Positions 8,396 to 17,575 of a stretch of DNA of 64,000 bases are shown here, one piece after another (positions within the stretch are counted from its first letter, which is position 1; the number at the start of each line of letters is the position of its first letter). Origin of the DNA: Mycobacterium paraterrae (GTDB taxonomy: Bacteria > Actinomycetota > Actinomycetes > Mycobacteriales > Mycobacteriaceae); the NCBI RefSeq assembly GCF_022430545.2, contig NZ_CP092488.2:1736001-1800000 (forward strand). The letters are read 5' to 3'. The translations under genes and the position numbers were made by a program. Below the pieces are notes generated by a model. It was given only the letters and a program-made list of their open reading frames with translations. It was not told where the DNA came from and searched no databases.

Positions 8396-10791
8396 GGGCG
8401 CTCGTCTTCATGCATGTACTGCTCCGCGTCGGCCGGGTCGGGCCGATCCAGGTCGGCGGGGTCAGGTTGGCCGCGGAAGCGGTGCCACAGCCGCCGTCCC
8501 GCCAGTGCCACCAGCACCGCGGCCGCGCTCATCGTGATCGCGAACAGCACTTTTCCGTAGGCATTGGAGTGCACTGACAGCCGCACCAACTCGCCGAGCG
8601 GCACACCGCCAGGTGTGTGCAACGTCGCGTCGATCGCGACGCGCTGGGTGAAGTTGACCTCGATGGGCACCCGCATCGGCAGATAGCCCGGTGGCAGTTC
8701 GATTTCGCCGGGGTCGGTCACGGTCATCCCCGGCGGCACGTCGAGGTGCAGCCGCACCCGAATCGGCACGGCCAGGCCATTGTGCAGGGCCAATGGCAGC
8801 GGGCTGTGCTCGGTGGCCAGGGTGTACGAGCCCGTCGGCGAGACGATGGTGACGGCCCCGAACAAGTCGTCGAGAGCGTGCGCGACGACGTCGAGCCGCT
8901 GCTGCGCGAGGCCGTTGCGGGTGTCGGGGCGGTCGGCCTGGCTGACCGCACGCAACATGTCTTCCCGCAGGGGTGCGGTGTAGCTGACACCGGTCAGCCC
9001 GGTGCGGGCGTCGGTGGTCAACGCGGCGGTCAGACCCGCCAGCCGGGTCATTTCACCGGTGATCTTGGTGATCACCGTGTCGGTGAAGCGGCCGCGGACG
9101 TCGGCGTCGGGGGGCTGCTCGGTCCCGTGGTCGGCCGGGACGGTCGACGCCTCGCCGATCAGCATCGGAAGCGGCCGCGGCACGGCCAGTCCGGATCGGA
9201 TCGCCGTCGCCAGCGTGGTCATCACGGCGCCGGCGTCGTCGGGCCGCAGGTTCCAATTGGTCGGCGGCAAAAAGACCTGCGGGCGCGGGCTGATCTTCGG
9301 CTGGAGCGCTCGCCACAGCATCGAGCTCAGCGCATCCTGCCGGCGGGCGACGTCGGAGTCGTGTCGCAGCCGGATCGACAGCGCGGAGTTCAAATAGGCG
9401 GGCGCTACCGGGTCGGTGCCGGCGGCGGCGAACGCGGCGCCGATGGCGGGGTCGAACGGCGCGAGCACCACCTGCGGCGACAGCCGGCGCGGCGCGGTGT
9501 CCGGGGTGGGCGGCAGCGGCGAGTTGGAGTCACCGACGGAGGAGTCTGCGGGGGCGACGACGACGGTGTTGCCGTTGGCCGAGAGCAGGTCGACGGCCCG
9601 GCGGGACAACGAGCCGTCCGGGATCAGCGTCGTCCCGCGGACCGCGACGACGCCGAGGATCTGGTCGACGATATCGCCGGCCGCGCTGGTTGCGGTCGTG
9701 CTCAGGCCGGGATCGCCGATGCGCTGGACGGCGTCCAGGTCGGCTTGGGCGTAGGGCAGCGGTGCGACGCACATCCGGTGCGCCAGGGCCCGAACGCGAT
9801 TCAGCCAGGCGGCCGCCGCGGCCTGCCCGTCGCCCGGGTGGGTCGGCGTGCCTGGCTCCTGGGCGGGGCCAGCGGTCGAGTCGGACACCACGTAGCCGGC
9901 GGTCATGGCGTTGACGGTCACCAGCAGGTCGGGGTCGACGGCCAGGCACATCGAGCGGCCTACCGCGCCGTCGGGATCGACGTCGTGGCTGGTGGCGAAT
10001 TCCGCAGCGGACAACAGAACGTCGAGCCGGCCGCCGGTGGCCAGCGACGCGGCCAGATCGTCGTCCATCAAACGCACCGGAATCGTGCCACCGGGCACGC
10101 CGGGTGCCAGCCGGGGCCGATCCGCCAGCGGCCAGATCATGGTGACTGGGACTGGTTTGGAGGTATCGGGGGCGACCACGGCGGTCAGGGCGTCGCCGGG
10201 AGCGTTCAGCGGGTCCGCCGGCACGCCCAGCACGGGCAGCAGGAAGCGGGCGTTGTCCAGCCGCGCCGGCGCACCGTAATCGGGTGTGCCGTTGACGTTG
10301 ACCAGCAGCGGGTAGACCCCGGGCGCATCGAATCCCAACGAGTGCTTGGTCGTCGACCGCATCGGCGCCGACAGCGAGAACTTCACCTTCTGGCCGCGCT
10401 GGAGCTCGGGGGAGACCGTGGTGAAGTCGACGGCCGCCTCGTACTGATCGGTGTCGCCGTCGAGGTTGGTGCGCAGCCCCATCGACGACGAGACCGCCGG
10501 TGCGTGCTCGAGTCGCAGCATCACGTCGTGCACGGGCCGGTCGCCGATGTTGGTGACGGTGCCCGCCACGGTCACCACCGAGTCGCTGGTCGTGGTCACC
10601 ACCTGCGGGGTCACCTGGTCGATGCGGACCTGAACGAACGGCGTCGCGCCCGGCTCGCCGGCGGCGGCGGTCGGGATCACGCCGACGCTGACGCCGGCCA
10701 GGAGCGCGATGACCGCCAGCAGCCGCGCCGCCGCCGCACTGCTGGTCATCCAGGCATGCGGGTGGTGCCTCCACCTCGAGTTGCTCTGCAT
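8392..10791 (-). CDS. DUF6049 exported/membrane protein (Rv3909-like)
   Basis: The ~799-residue protein of unknown role is always found beside murJ in actinobacteria. A signal sequence lies near the N-terminus (ARLLAVIALLAGVSVGV...AAAGEP). A large extracytoplasmic part follows, with Ig-like segments (VTVAGTVTNIGDRPVHDVMLRLEH). A single C-terminal helix (FAITMSAAAVLVALAG) and a short basic/acidic tail end it. The frame stays open upstream through mutT4; ATG 10791 gives the length expected from Rv3909 and begins just after the mutT4 stop, while ATG 10749 is the alternative. Neither has a good Shine-Dalgarno. Likely works with MurJ in envelope assembly, which is inference from conserved linkage. 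Confidence 0.85.
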   Translation of the reverse strand: MQSNSRWRHHPHAWMTSSAAAARLLAVIALLAGVSVGVIPTAAAGEPGATPFVQVRIDQVTPQVVTTTSDSVVTVAGTVTNIGDRPVHDVMLRLEHAPAVSSSMGLRTNLDGDTDQYEAAVDFTTVSPELQRGQKVKFSLSAPMRSTTKHSLGFDAPGVYPLLVNVNGTPDYGAPARLDNARFLLPVLGVPADPLNAPGDALTAVVAPDTSKPVPVTMIWPLADRPRLAPGVPGGTIPVRLMDDDLAASLATGGRLDVLLSAAEFATSHDVDPDGAVGRSMCLAVDPDLLVTVNAMTAGYVVSDSTAGPAQEPGTPTHPGDGQAAAAAWLNRVRALAHRMCVAPLPYAQADLDAVQRIGDPGLSTTATSAAGDIVDQILGVVAVRGTTLIPDGSLSRRAVDLLSANGNTVVVAPADSSVGDSNSPLPPTPDTAPRRLSPQVVLAPFDPAIGAAFAAAGTDPVAPAYLNSALSIRLRHDSDVARRQDALSSMLWRALQPKISPRPQVFLPPTNWNLRPDDAGAVMTTLATAIRSGLAVPRPLPMLIGEASTVPADHGTEQPPDADVRGRFTDTVITKITGEMTRLAGLTAALTTDARTGLTGVSYTAPLREDMLRAVSQADRPDTRNGLAQQRLDVVAHALDDLFGAVTIVSPTGSYTLATEHSPLPLALHNGLAVPIRVRLHLDVPPGMTVTDPGEIELPPGYLPMRVPIEVNFTQRVAIDATLHTPGGVPLGELVRLSVHSNAYGKVLFAITMSAAAVLVALAGRRLWHRFRGQPDPADLDRPDPADAEQYMHEDERP

Positions 10792-10802
10792 CGTTATCGC
10801 GG

Positions 10803-11567
10803 CTACGGCCCGGGACCGCGACCGTTCTTTCGCCCCCGAACGGGCTCGTCGGCCCGCCGGATGCGGGTGCTGGAATGGGTTTGTGCGCGCCGGCGCGGCG
10901 TGCTGACCGGCAGCGGTGGCAGCGCGGCCTCGCCGTCGCTCTGCAGTTTGTCGATCAGCTCGTCGGCCACTTCGGCCAGCTTGCGTTCGTCGGCATAGGC
11001 CAACCGGGACGGTAGCTCGGGCAGCGGCACCCACGCGACCTCGGCCACCTCGACGTCGTCGTCGCACAGCTCGCCGCCGGAGAAACGCATCAGGTAGTGA
11101 TGGACGGTCTTGTGCACCCGCCGGCCTTCGGTAACGAACCAATAGTCGATGCGGCCCAACGCCGCCAGCACGTCGCCTTGGATCCCGGTCTCCTCGGCGA
11201 CCTCACGAATCGCGGTCTGTTCGGCCGTCTCGCCGAGCTCGATGTGCCCCTTGGGCAGCGACCACAGCATGCGGCCGCGCCGATCCACGCGACCGATCAA
11301 CGCGGCGACCTGCTCTTCTCGCGGCCCGTCGATGTTGTCGATGACCAAGCCGCCGGCCGAGGTTTCGTGCACGGTCCGCAGCCGCTCGGCACCTCGACGG
11401 GACGGACGGCGCTGGCCCGCCTTCGCCGACTTCGACTTCGCCGACTTGGTCGGAGTCCCGGCGGCCGTCGTCTCGTTGCCGGTTTTGGCCTCACCTGAAG
11501 TTGCCGAGCGCCGACCGCGGCGCCTCCCCCGGCGCCGACGCGGTTGCGGATCTTCGCCGTCGGACAC
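10803..11567 (-). CDS. mutT4: Nudix hydrolase MutT4
   Basis: The 254-residue protein has a strongly basic N-terminal tail (RRRRGRRRGRRSAT), then a Nudix domain. The Nudix box is complete: GHIELGETAEQTAIREVAEETGI fits G-x5-E-x7-REUxEExGU. M. tuberculosis MutT4 is classed with nucleotide-sanitising MutT proteins, though its preferred substrate is less clear than for MutT1. It is the first gene of the mutT4-DUF6049-murJ series and is divergent from pcnA. The GTG start has TACCAT 7 nt upstream and no Shine-Dalgarno, suggesting leaderless translation. Confidence 0.92.
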   Translation of the reverse strand: MSDGEDPQPRRRRGRRRGRRSATSGEAKTGNETTAAGTPTKSAKSKSAKAGQRRPSRRGAERLRTVHETSAGGLVIDNIDGPREEQVAALIGRVDRRGRMLWSLPKGHIELGETAEQTAIREVAEETGIQGDVLAALGRIDYWFVTEGRRVHKTVHHYLMRFSGGELCDDDVEVAEVAWVPLPELPSRLAYADERKLAEVADELIDKLQSDGEAALPPLPVSTPRRRAQTHSSTRIRRADEPVRGRKNGRGPGP

Positions 11568-11674
11568 CTAAGCGATGGTAGCTGGCGTGGTCAGAGGCTC
11601 TGGGCACACTCGCCGGTAGTGAGCTGCGGGATCGCCGCAGAAAGGCTGAGTAGAAGCCGGACTATCCTTCGTCC
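11568..11674. promoter_or_regulatory. Divergent promoter region between mutT4 and pcnA
   Basis: On the minus strand TACCAT (11575-11580) lies 7 nt before the mutT4 GTG. On the plus strand TATCCT (11663-11668) lies 6 nt before the pcnA GTG. Neither gene has a Shine-Dalgarno, so both look like leaderless transcripts fired outward from this 107-bp gap. Confidence 0.4.
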
Positions 11675-13117
11675 GTGCCCGAACACCCTCAGGATGCCGA
11701 GCTGCTGGCCGCGGCCGCGGTCGCGCTGAACGGCCACGCCGACATCCTGCGCGAGCTCGGCGGGTTGTTCGCTGAGGCCGGTCACGAGCTCTACCTGGTG
11801 GGTGGTTCCGTGCGCGACGCGGTACTGCAGCGGCTGAGCACCGACCTCGACTTCGCCACCGATGCGCGCCCCGAGCAGATGCAGAAGCTCCTGCGGTCGT
11901 GGGCCGACGCGCTGTGGGACACCGGCATCGAGTTCGGCACCATCGGTGCCGAGAAAAACGGCCAGCGACTGGAGTTCACCACCTTTCGCGCCGACCGCTA
12001 CGACGGGGTGTCTCGCAACCCGCAGGTCCGCTTCGGTGACTCGCTCGAAGACGACCTCGTCCGCCGCGACTTCACCGTCAACGCGATGGCTGTACGTGTA
12101 ACCGCTTCGGGCGCCGCTGAATTCGTCGATCCGCTGAACGGGTTGGCGGCCCTGCGCGATCGGGTGCTCGACACTCCGGCGCCGCCGTCGGTGTCGTTCG
12201 GCGACGACCCGTTGCGGATGCTGCGGGCCGCGCGGTTCGTCTCGCAACTCGGCTTCGCCGTTGCGCCCAGGGTGCTGGAGGCGATCATCGACATGGCCCC
12301 GCAACTCGAGCGGATCACCGCCGAGCGGGTGGCCGCCGAACTGGACAAGCTGCTGCTGGGCGCCGATCCGGTCGCCGGCATCGACCTGATGGTGCAGACC
12401 GGGATGGGCGACGTGGTGTTGCCCGACGTCGGTGGCATGCGGATGGCGATCGACGAGCATCACCAGCACAAGGACGTCTACGAGCATTCGCTGACGGTCT
12501 TGCGGCAGGCGATCGAGTTGGAAGATGACGGGCCGGATCTAGTGTTGCGCTGGGCGGCGCTGCTGCACGACATCGGCAAACCTGCCACCCGCCGGCATGA
12601 GGCCGATGGCGGCGTCAGCTTCCATCACCACGAGGTGGTCGGCGCCAAGATGGCCCGAAAAAGGCTGCGCGCGTTGAAGTATTCGAAGCAGCTCGTCGAC
12701 GACGTATCTCAGCTGGTGTATCTGCACCTCCGGTTTCACGGCTACGGCGGCGGGAAGTGGACCGACTCTGCGGTGCGGCGGTACGTCACCGACGCCGGCC
12801 CATTGCTGCCGCGCCTGCACAAGCTGGTCCGAGCCGATTGCACGACCCGCAACAAGCGACGGGCCGCCCGTCTCCAGGCGAACTACGACGACCTCGAGAC
12901 GCGGATTGCCGAGCTGGCCGCCAAGGAAGACCTGCAACGGGTGCGCCCCGACCTGGACGGCAACGAGATCATGGAGCTGCTCGGAATCCCGGCCGGCCCG
13001 CAGGTGGGGGAGGCGTGGCGTTATCTCAAGGAGCTGCGGCTGGACCGCGGGCCGCTGAGCCGCGATGAGGCGATCGCCGAGCTGAAGTCCTGGTGGGCAG
13101 CGCGCGGGAACCAGTAG
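11675..13117 (+). CDS. pcnA: CCA tRNA nucleotidyltransferase PcnA
   Basis: The 480-residue protein adds or repairs the 3' CCA end of tRNAs. The class II nucleotidyltransferase signature VGGSVRDAV...DLDFATD lies at about residues 43-63, with the metal-binding DxD. An HD domain (HHQHKDVYEHS ... LRWAALLHDIGKP, about 262-305) with further HHH residues follows, a layout typical of actinobacterial CCA enzymes. Length equals the M. tuberculosis protein as recalled. The name pcnA is historical; the sequence supports CCA addition rather than polyadenylation. Starts with GTG on a probable leaderless mRNA. Confidence 0.94.
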   Translation: MPEHPQDAELLAAAAVALNGHADILRELGGLFAEAGHELYLVGGSVRDAVLQRLSTDLDFATDARPEQMQKLLRSWADALWDTGIEFGTIGAEKNGQRLEFTTFRADRYDGVSRNPQVRFGDSLEDDLVRRDFTVNAMAVRVTASGAAEFVDPLNGLAALRDRVLDTPAPPSVSFGDDPLRMLRAARFVSQLGFAVAPRVLEAIIDMAPQLERITAERVAAELDKLLLGADPVAGIDLMVQTGMGDVVLPDVGGMRMAIDEHHQHKDVYEHSLTVLRQAIELEDDGPDLVLRWAALLHDIGKPATRRHEADGGVSFHHHEVVGAKMARKRLRALKYSKQLVDDVSQLVYLHLRFHGYGGGKWTDSAVRRYVTDAGPLLPRLHKLVRADCTTRNKRRAARLQANYDDLETRIAELAAKEDLQRVRPDLDGNEIMELLGIPAGPQVGEAWRYLKELRLDRGPLSRDEAIAELKSWWAARGNQ

Positions 13118-13141
13118 CGCGCGGACGCCGTCAGATCGGGT

Positions 13142-13663
13142 ATGGAGTATTGCCTGAGCGCCGGTGACGGCGCAGCGACCATGTGGGACCGCGGGCCTGA
13201 TCTCGACCTCGACGGCGACGGCCGGCTCGATGCGGTCGGGCTGGACTTCGACCACGACGGACTGGCCGACGATGCGCTGGCCGACCTCGACGGTGACGGC
13301 GTCGCCGATCACGCCGTTCTCGACGTCAACGGTCCCACCGAACGCTATTTCACCGACGACGGCACCGGGACGTGGGCCGTCGCCGCCGACCGGCCGGCGC
13401 GAACCACGACCGGTCTGCGCTGGTTCGGGCTCGACGGCGTCGAGCACACCGGCCGACCGCTGACCGACTTCGACGCCGGCCACCAGGTGCGGCTGCTGGA
13501 CAGCGACGGCAACGGCCTGGCCGACCGCGCGCTGCTTCCCAGCGCCGACGGCGTGACCGGTTATGTGGACACCGACGGCGACGGCCGATGGGACGTCAAA
13601 CTCACCGACACCGACGGGGATGGCGCCGCCGACGCGGCCAGCGCCGTAGCGCCAACGACGTAG
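13142..13663 (+). CDS. Acidic aspartate-repeat protein, DUF6802-like (Rv3906c-like)
   Basis: The 173-residue, very acidic protein is built of repeated D-x-D-G-D-G-x-x-D units (DLDGDGRLDAV, DFDHDGLADDA, DLDGDGVADHA, DTDGDGRWDVK). These resemble calcium-binding thrombospondin type-3 or dockerin-like loops. No signal peptide is visible. It lies 24 bp after pcnA on the same strand, as in M. tuberculosis. Calcium binding is a guess from the motif; no enzymatic residue pattern is evident. Confidence 0.8.
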   Translation: MEYCLSAGDGAATMWDRGPDLDLDGDGRLDAVGLDFDHDGLADDALADLDGDGVADHAVLDVNGPTERYFTDDGTGTWAVAADRPARTTTGLRWFGLDGVEHTGRPLTDFDAGHQVRLLDSDGNGLADRALLPSADGVTGYVDTDGDGRWDVKLTDTDGDGAADAASAVAPTT

Positions 13664-13688
13664 GCCCCTGTCCGGGCCGGCTGCCCGG

Positions 13689-13694
13689 TACTGT
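13689..13694 (+). promoter_or_regulatory. Candidate -10 element for leaderless mbtL mRNA
   Basis: TACTGT lies 8 nt before the mbtL ATG, with no purine-rich ribosome site between. The preceding gene ends only 39 bp upstream of mbtL, so this would be a compact internal promoter. Confidence 0.35.
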
Positions 13695-13702
13695 GACGGC
13701 CC

Positions 13703-13969
13703 ATGACTTCCGACGTGTCGGGCCCGGACTCGGTGGGCGCCGCCCTGATCGAGATCCTGCGCGACGACCTCAACATCGACGTCAGCCGCGTGACCCCGGA
13801 GTCCCGGTTGGTCGACGACGTGGGCCTGGACTCGGTTGCGTTCGCGGTGGGCATGGTCGCCATCGAGGACAAGCTCGGCGTCGTGGTCAACGAGCAAGAG
13901 CTACTGGGCTGCGACACCGTCGGCGACCTGGAGAACGTCATCCGGGCAAAGGTCCCGGTCGGCCGGTGA
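13703..13969 (+). CDS. mbtL: Mycobactin acyl carrier protein MbtL
   Basis: The 88-residue acyl carrier protein has the phosphopantetheine attachment Ser in GLDSVAFAV (about residue 49-50 onward). It carries the lipid side chain of mycobactin during tail maturation. Its stop overlaps the GTG of mbtM (GTGA), so carrier and ligase are translationally coupled. The three following genes encode the ligase, dehydrogenase and lysine acyltransferase of the same step, which fixes the identity better than this short sequence alone. Confidence 0.92.
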   Translation: MTSDVSGPDSVGAALIEILRDDLNIDVSRVTPESRLVDDVGLDSVAFAVGMVAIEDKLGVVVNEQELLGCDTVGDLENVIRAKVPVGR

Positions 13970-15552
13970 GCGTGCTGGCCACCGCCTTGTCCCGGGCGAT
14001 GCGCACCTCAGCTCACGACCTGGTCGTCTTCGACAAAGACGCCGATGCTTGGACGCGGCGGCCTTGGTCGCAGGTGCACGCCCGCGCGGAGGGCATCGCC
14101 ACCCGCATCCTGGACCAACCCAGGCTCGGCGCGGTCGGGCTGGTCGGCGAGCCGACCGCCGACTTCGTCGCCGCGATCCAGGCCGCCTGGCTGGCCGGTC
14201 AGAGTGTCTCGATTCTGCCGGGGCCGGTTCGCGGCGCCGACCCGCGACAGTGGGCCCAGGCGACGCTAGCCCGCTTCACCGGGATCGGCGTGCGCACGGT
14301 GTTCAGCCACGGCGACGAGTTCACGTTGTTGAGCGGGCTCCCCGAGGGTCACGGACCCACCGTTCTCGACCTGACGACCGTCGCGCACGAACCGTCCACC
14401 GCGTTCAGCCCAGTCGAAGCCGCCGCCGGGACACCGGCGATCCTGCAGGGAACTGCCGGCTCCACCGGAACACCGCGCACCGCCCAGCTGTCCCCAGAAG
14501 CGGTGCTGGCCAACGTCAATGGGCTTCTCGCCCGCATCGGCGTCGACCCGGCGGTCGACGGCGGGTGTACCTGGCTGCCGCTCTACCACGACATGGGGCT
14601 GACGTTCCTGCTGAGCGGCGCACTCGGGATGACACCGGTCTGGCTGGCACCCACGTCGGCCTTCACCGCGTCACCGTTCCGCTGGCTGCGCTGGCTCAGT
14701 GAAAGCGGAATGTCGCTGACCGCCGCGCCTAACATGGCCTACAGCATGATCGGCAAATACGCCCGACTGGTGTCCGACGTGGACCTCGGCCGCGTCCGGT
14801 TCACCATCAACGGCGGTGAGCCGGTCGACTGCGCCGGCATGGAGCGATTCGCGAATGCGTTGCGCCCGTTCGGGTTCGACGCCGGTGCGCTGGCGCCCTC
14901 GTACGGGCTGGCCGAATCCACGTGTGCGGTGACCGTTCCGGCTCCGGGTCGCGGCCTACGGTACGACGATGTCGCCTCAGGCGGCACAGAACCGCGGCGC
15001 CATGCCTGCCTGGGTGAGCCGATCACCGGTATGGAAGTCCGGATCAGCGAGGCGCCCGACCGCAGCGTCGACGTGCCCGGGCGCGACGTCGGCGAGATCG
15101 AGATCCGTGGCACCTCAATGATGTCCGGTTACCTCGGCGACACCCCGCTCGAGCCGGGGGCGTGGTTCCCGACCGGCGACCTGGGCTACCTCACCGATGA
15201 CGGCCTGGTGGTCTGCGGGCGGGTCAAGGAGCTCATCACTGTCGCCGGCCGCAACGTGTTTCCCGCCGAGATCGAACGGGTCGCCGCCGAGATTCGCGGC
15301 GTGCGTGAAGGTGCCGTGGTCGCGGTCGGCAACGACGCCGACGCGACCCGTCCCGGCCTCGTCATCACCGCTGAGTTCCGTGGTCCCGACGAGGCAGGCG
15401 CCCGAAGCGAACTCGTGGCGAAGGTGGCCTCGGAGTGCGGCATCGTGCCCGCCAGCGTGGTCTTCGTCCGACCCGGCACGTTGCCGCGCACTTCTTCGGG
15501 GAAGCTCCGACGGCTCGAAGTGAAACGTAACCTGTCGGCGGCCACCGTATGA
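13966..15552 (+). CDS. mbtM: Fatty acyl-AMP ligase MbtM
   Basis: The 528-residue member of the adenylate-forming family activates a fatty acid as acyl-AMP and loads it on MbtL. Visible motifs are the P-loop-like QGTAGSTGTPRTAQ (near residues 160-175), PLYHDMGL, the YGLAEST core motif, and TGDLGYL with GRVKELI near the C-terminus. The frame continues far upstream, but GTG 13966, overlapping the mbtL stop, is the natural start and gives the family's usual length. The ATGA overlap with mbtN couples it to the next gene. Confidence 0.93.
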   Translation: MSVLATALSRAMRTSAHDLVVFDKDADAWTRRPWSQVHARAEGIATRILDQPRLGAVGLVGEPTADFVAAIQAAWLAGQSVSILPGPVRGADPRQWAQATLARFTGIGVRTVFSHGDEFTLLSGLPEGHGPTVLDLTTVAHEPSTAFSPVEAAAGTPAILQGTAGSTGTPRTAQLSPEAVLANVNGLLARIGVDPAVDGGCTWLPLYHDMGLTFLLSGALGMTPVWLAPTSAFTASPFRWLRWLSESGMSLTAAPNMAYSMIGKYARLVSDVDLGRVRFTINGGEPVDCAGMERFANALRPFGFDAGALAPSYGLAESTCAVTVPAPGRGLRYDDVASGGTEPRRHACLGEPITGMEVRISEAPDRSVDVPGRDVGEIEIRGTSMMSGYLGDTPLEPGAWFPTGDLGYLTDDGLVVCGRVKELITVAGRNVFPAEIERVAAEIRGVREGAVVAVGNDADATRPGLVITAEFRGPDEAGARSELVAKVASECGIVPASVVFVRPGTLPRTSSGKLRRLEVKRNLSAATV

Positions 15553-16700
15553 CCGACGAGCTGAGCATCGAGGACTACCGGGGGCTGCTCGCCAACGTCT
15601 TCGACGAGGACGTCGCCAAGTGGACCGCGGAAGCCGAAGAGAGCGAACGGTTTCCGCGCCACCTGATCGAGCATCTGGGCCAGCGGGGCGTTTTCGCGCA
15701 GAAGTGGCTGAACGGCCAGCACCCGGACGTGGCCAAGCTCGTCGCACTTGCGCTCGAATTGGGCAAGCTGGGTTCGGCCGGCATCGGCGTCGGCATCAGC
15801 TTGCACGATTCCGCGATCGCCATCTTGCGCCGGTTCGCCCGCTCGGACTACCTCAGGGACATTGCCGAACGAGCCATCCGCGGCGAGGCGGTGTTGTGCA
15901 TCGGTGCCTCGGAGGAATCGGGCGGTTCGGACCTGCAGATCTGTGAGACCGAAGTACGTTCTGCCCGAGGCGGTTTCGAGGTCAAGGGCATCAAGAAGTT
16001 TGTTTCGCTATCGCCGGTGGCCGACTACGTGATGGTGGTCGGACGGGGCGTCGACGACGACTCCGCCAGCCGGCACGGCAATGTGTTGCTGATCGCCGTC
16101 CCGCTGGCGCAGACCGAGGTCCAGGCGCCCTACCGCAAGGTCGGTGCCGGTCCGCTGGACACCGCTGCGGTGCACATCGACACCTGGGTGCCGGCCGATG
16201 CGCTGATCGCCCGCGCCGGAACGGGTTTGGCCGCGATCTCGTGGGGTCTCGCGCACGAACGGATGTCGATCGCGGGCCAGGTCGCCGGCGGATGCCAGCG
16301 GGTGCTGGGTATCACCCACGCCAGGATGGTCGAGCGCCGCCAGTTCGGCGCGACGCTGTTCGAGCACCAGGCGCTGCGGTTGCGGATGGCCGACCTGCAG
16401 TCGCGAGTGGATCTACTTCGCCACGGCCTCAACGGTATTGCGGCGCAGGGCCGCCTTGACCTGCGGGCCGCGGCCGCCGTGAAGGTCACCGCCGCGCGCC
16501 TCGGTGAAGAGGTGCTGTCGGAATGCATGCACATCTTCGGTGGATCGGGATACCTGGTCGACGAGACACCGCTGGGCCGATGGTGGCGGGACATGAAGCT
16601 GGCCCGCGTCGGCGGCGGGACCGACGAGGTGCTGTGGGAATTGGTAGCCGCCGCAATGAAACCCGACTACGACGGCTACCACGAGCTGACCGGCGGCTAG
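15549..16700 (+). CDS. mbtN: Acyl-ACP dehydrogenase MbtN
   Basis: The 383-residue FAD enzyme has the acyl-CoA dehydrogenase fold: N-terminal helical domain, a middle beta domain (CIGASEESGGSDL), and a C-terminal domain with RRQFGATLFEHQALRLRMADL and HIFGGSGYLVDETPLGRWWRD. In the mycobactin pathway it introduces the double bond into the MbtL-bound acyl chain. ATG overlaps the mbtM stop. It ends tail-to-tail with mbtK, the two stop codons overlapping at 16697-16700. Confidence 0.93.
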   Translation: MTDELSIEDYRGLLANVFDEDVAKWTAEAEESERFPRHLIEHLGQRGVFAQKWLNGQHPDVAKLVALALELGKLGSAGIGVGISLHDSAIAILRRFARSDYLRDIAERAIRGEAVLCIGASEESGGSDLQICETEVRSARGGFEVKGIKKFVSLSPVADYVMVVGRGVDDDSASRHGNVLLIAVPLAQTEVQAPYRKVGAGPLDTAAVHIDTWVPADALIARAGTGLAAISWGLAHERMSIAGQVAGGCQRVLGITHARMVERRQFGATLFEHQALRLRMADLQSRVDLLRHGLNGIAAQGRLDLRAAAAVKVTAARLGEEVLSECMHIFGGSGYLVDETPLGRWWRDMKLARVGGGTDEVLWELVAAAMKPDYDGYHELTGG

Positions 16701-17317
16701 CGGGCTGCAGGCACGTCTTCCGGGGTGCGCGGCAACGCGTAAAGCGCCATGCGCCTGTTGCTCATGTCGTGCTCGCCGAGGAACGTGCAGCCGGCGTATT
16801 CACACAGTCGGCGCGCCGCGGTGTTGCGGTGATCGGGGTCGAACATGATTCGGCGGCAACGTGATTCGACCTCGAACACGCTCGCGACGATGCGCGGCAG
16901 CAGAAACGGCCCGAGCCCCTTGTTGACGATCGACAGTTCGGCGATCGCGGCGTGCAGACCGACGTCGTAGGGGTCGGCGTCGTAGCGGGTCGCGATCGAA
17001 TCCTTCGCGGCGCGATACACCTCGACGTAGCCGCTGTCTTCGCCGTTCATGCTGCCGACGAACGGACGTGAGTAAGTGCCGGCGCACTGCGCGCGCAGAT
17101 AGTCGCGCCACCGCGCCGGAGACCAGTCCGACTCCCACGCCTCCACTAGGTGCGGCATGTTCATCCATCGCGAGATCATCGCGGCGTCGGCGTCCGGGTC
17201 GACGGGCCGCAGCGCATAGGGCTCGGTCAGCACCGGCGTGGGCGGCGGAGGAGCTGCGCGCACCTCGTCGCCGATCTCGGTCAGCTCCCGCGGCAAGACC
17301 ACCAACGCGTCACCCAT
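16697..17317 (-). CDS. mbtK: Lysine N-acyltransferase MbtK
   Basis: The 206-residue GNAT-family enzyme transfers the long acyl chain to the N6 amino group of a mycobactin lysine. It has MISRWMNMPHLVEAWESDW near residue 45 and the acyl-CoA-binding C-terminal half (KGLGPFLLPRIVASVFEVE...IMFDPDHRNTAARRLCEYAG), as in IucB/Rv1347c-type proteins. It is transcribed toward the mbtLMN genes. No clear Shine-Dalgarno is seen; a partial IdeR-like core lies just upstream. Confidence 0.93.
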   Translation of the reverse strand: MGDALVVLPRELTEIGDEVRAAPPPPTPVLTEPYALRPVDPDADAAMISRWMNMPHLVEAWESDWSPARWRDYLRAQCAGTYSRPFVGSMNGEDSGYVEVYRAAKDSIATRYDADPYDVGLHAAIAELSIVNKGLGPFLLPRIVASVFEVESRCRRIMFDPDHRNTAARRLCEYAGCTFLGEHDMSNRRMALYALPRTPEDVPAAR

Positions 17318-17324
17318 AACGAGC

Positions 17325-17334
17325 GGTGAGCCTA
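17325..17334 (-). promoter_or_regulatory. Weak IdeR-box-like core upstream of mbtK
   Basis: The minus strand reads TAGGCTCACC, matching 9 of 10 bases of the central part (TAGGCTAACC) of the IdeR/DtxR consensus. The flanks match poorly (about 11 of 19 over the whole box). It lies 8 bp before the mbtK start, where iron repression would be expected. No better box was seen at the mbtL end. Confidence 0.25.
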
Positions 17335-17575
17335 CCGGAGCCGAGGTCAGCGCAGTCTCGCACGAAGCGCCGCCGGTTTAGTCCCGTCGCCCGGCGGGTA
17401 AATGAACCGCGAGTTCAGTAGTAAACACATTATTCATGTCTCGGGTTGCGGCACTCGGCCAGGCACCACGACCTCGGGGACTTCCGGCACAGCCGTCCTG
17501 GGGATTGCCCCATGTGACGTTTCGCCCCGTGTGACGATGCAACTTCAAGGACCAGGTCCGCGCGAAAGGCAGGCA

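Noticed and set aside
8719..10998. Long plus-strand open frame opposite the DUF6049 gene
   Set aside because: It is a low-complexity Arg/Gly/Val-rich shadow of a high-GC gene. The minus-strand frame has a signal peptide, conserved domains and conserved neighbours.
11591..12487. Minus-strand frame inside pcnA
   Set aside because: It is the antisense shadow of the CCA-transferase frame, with no motif.
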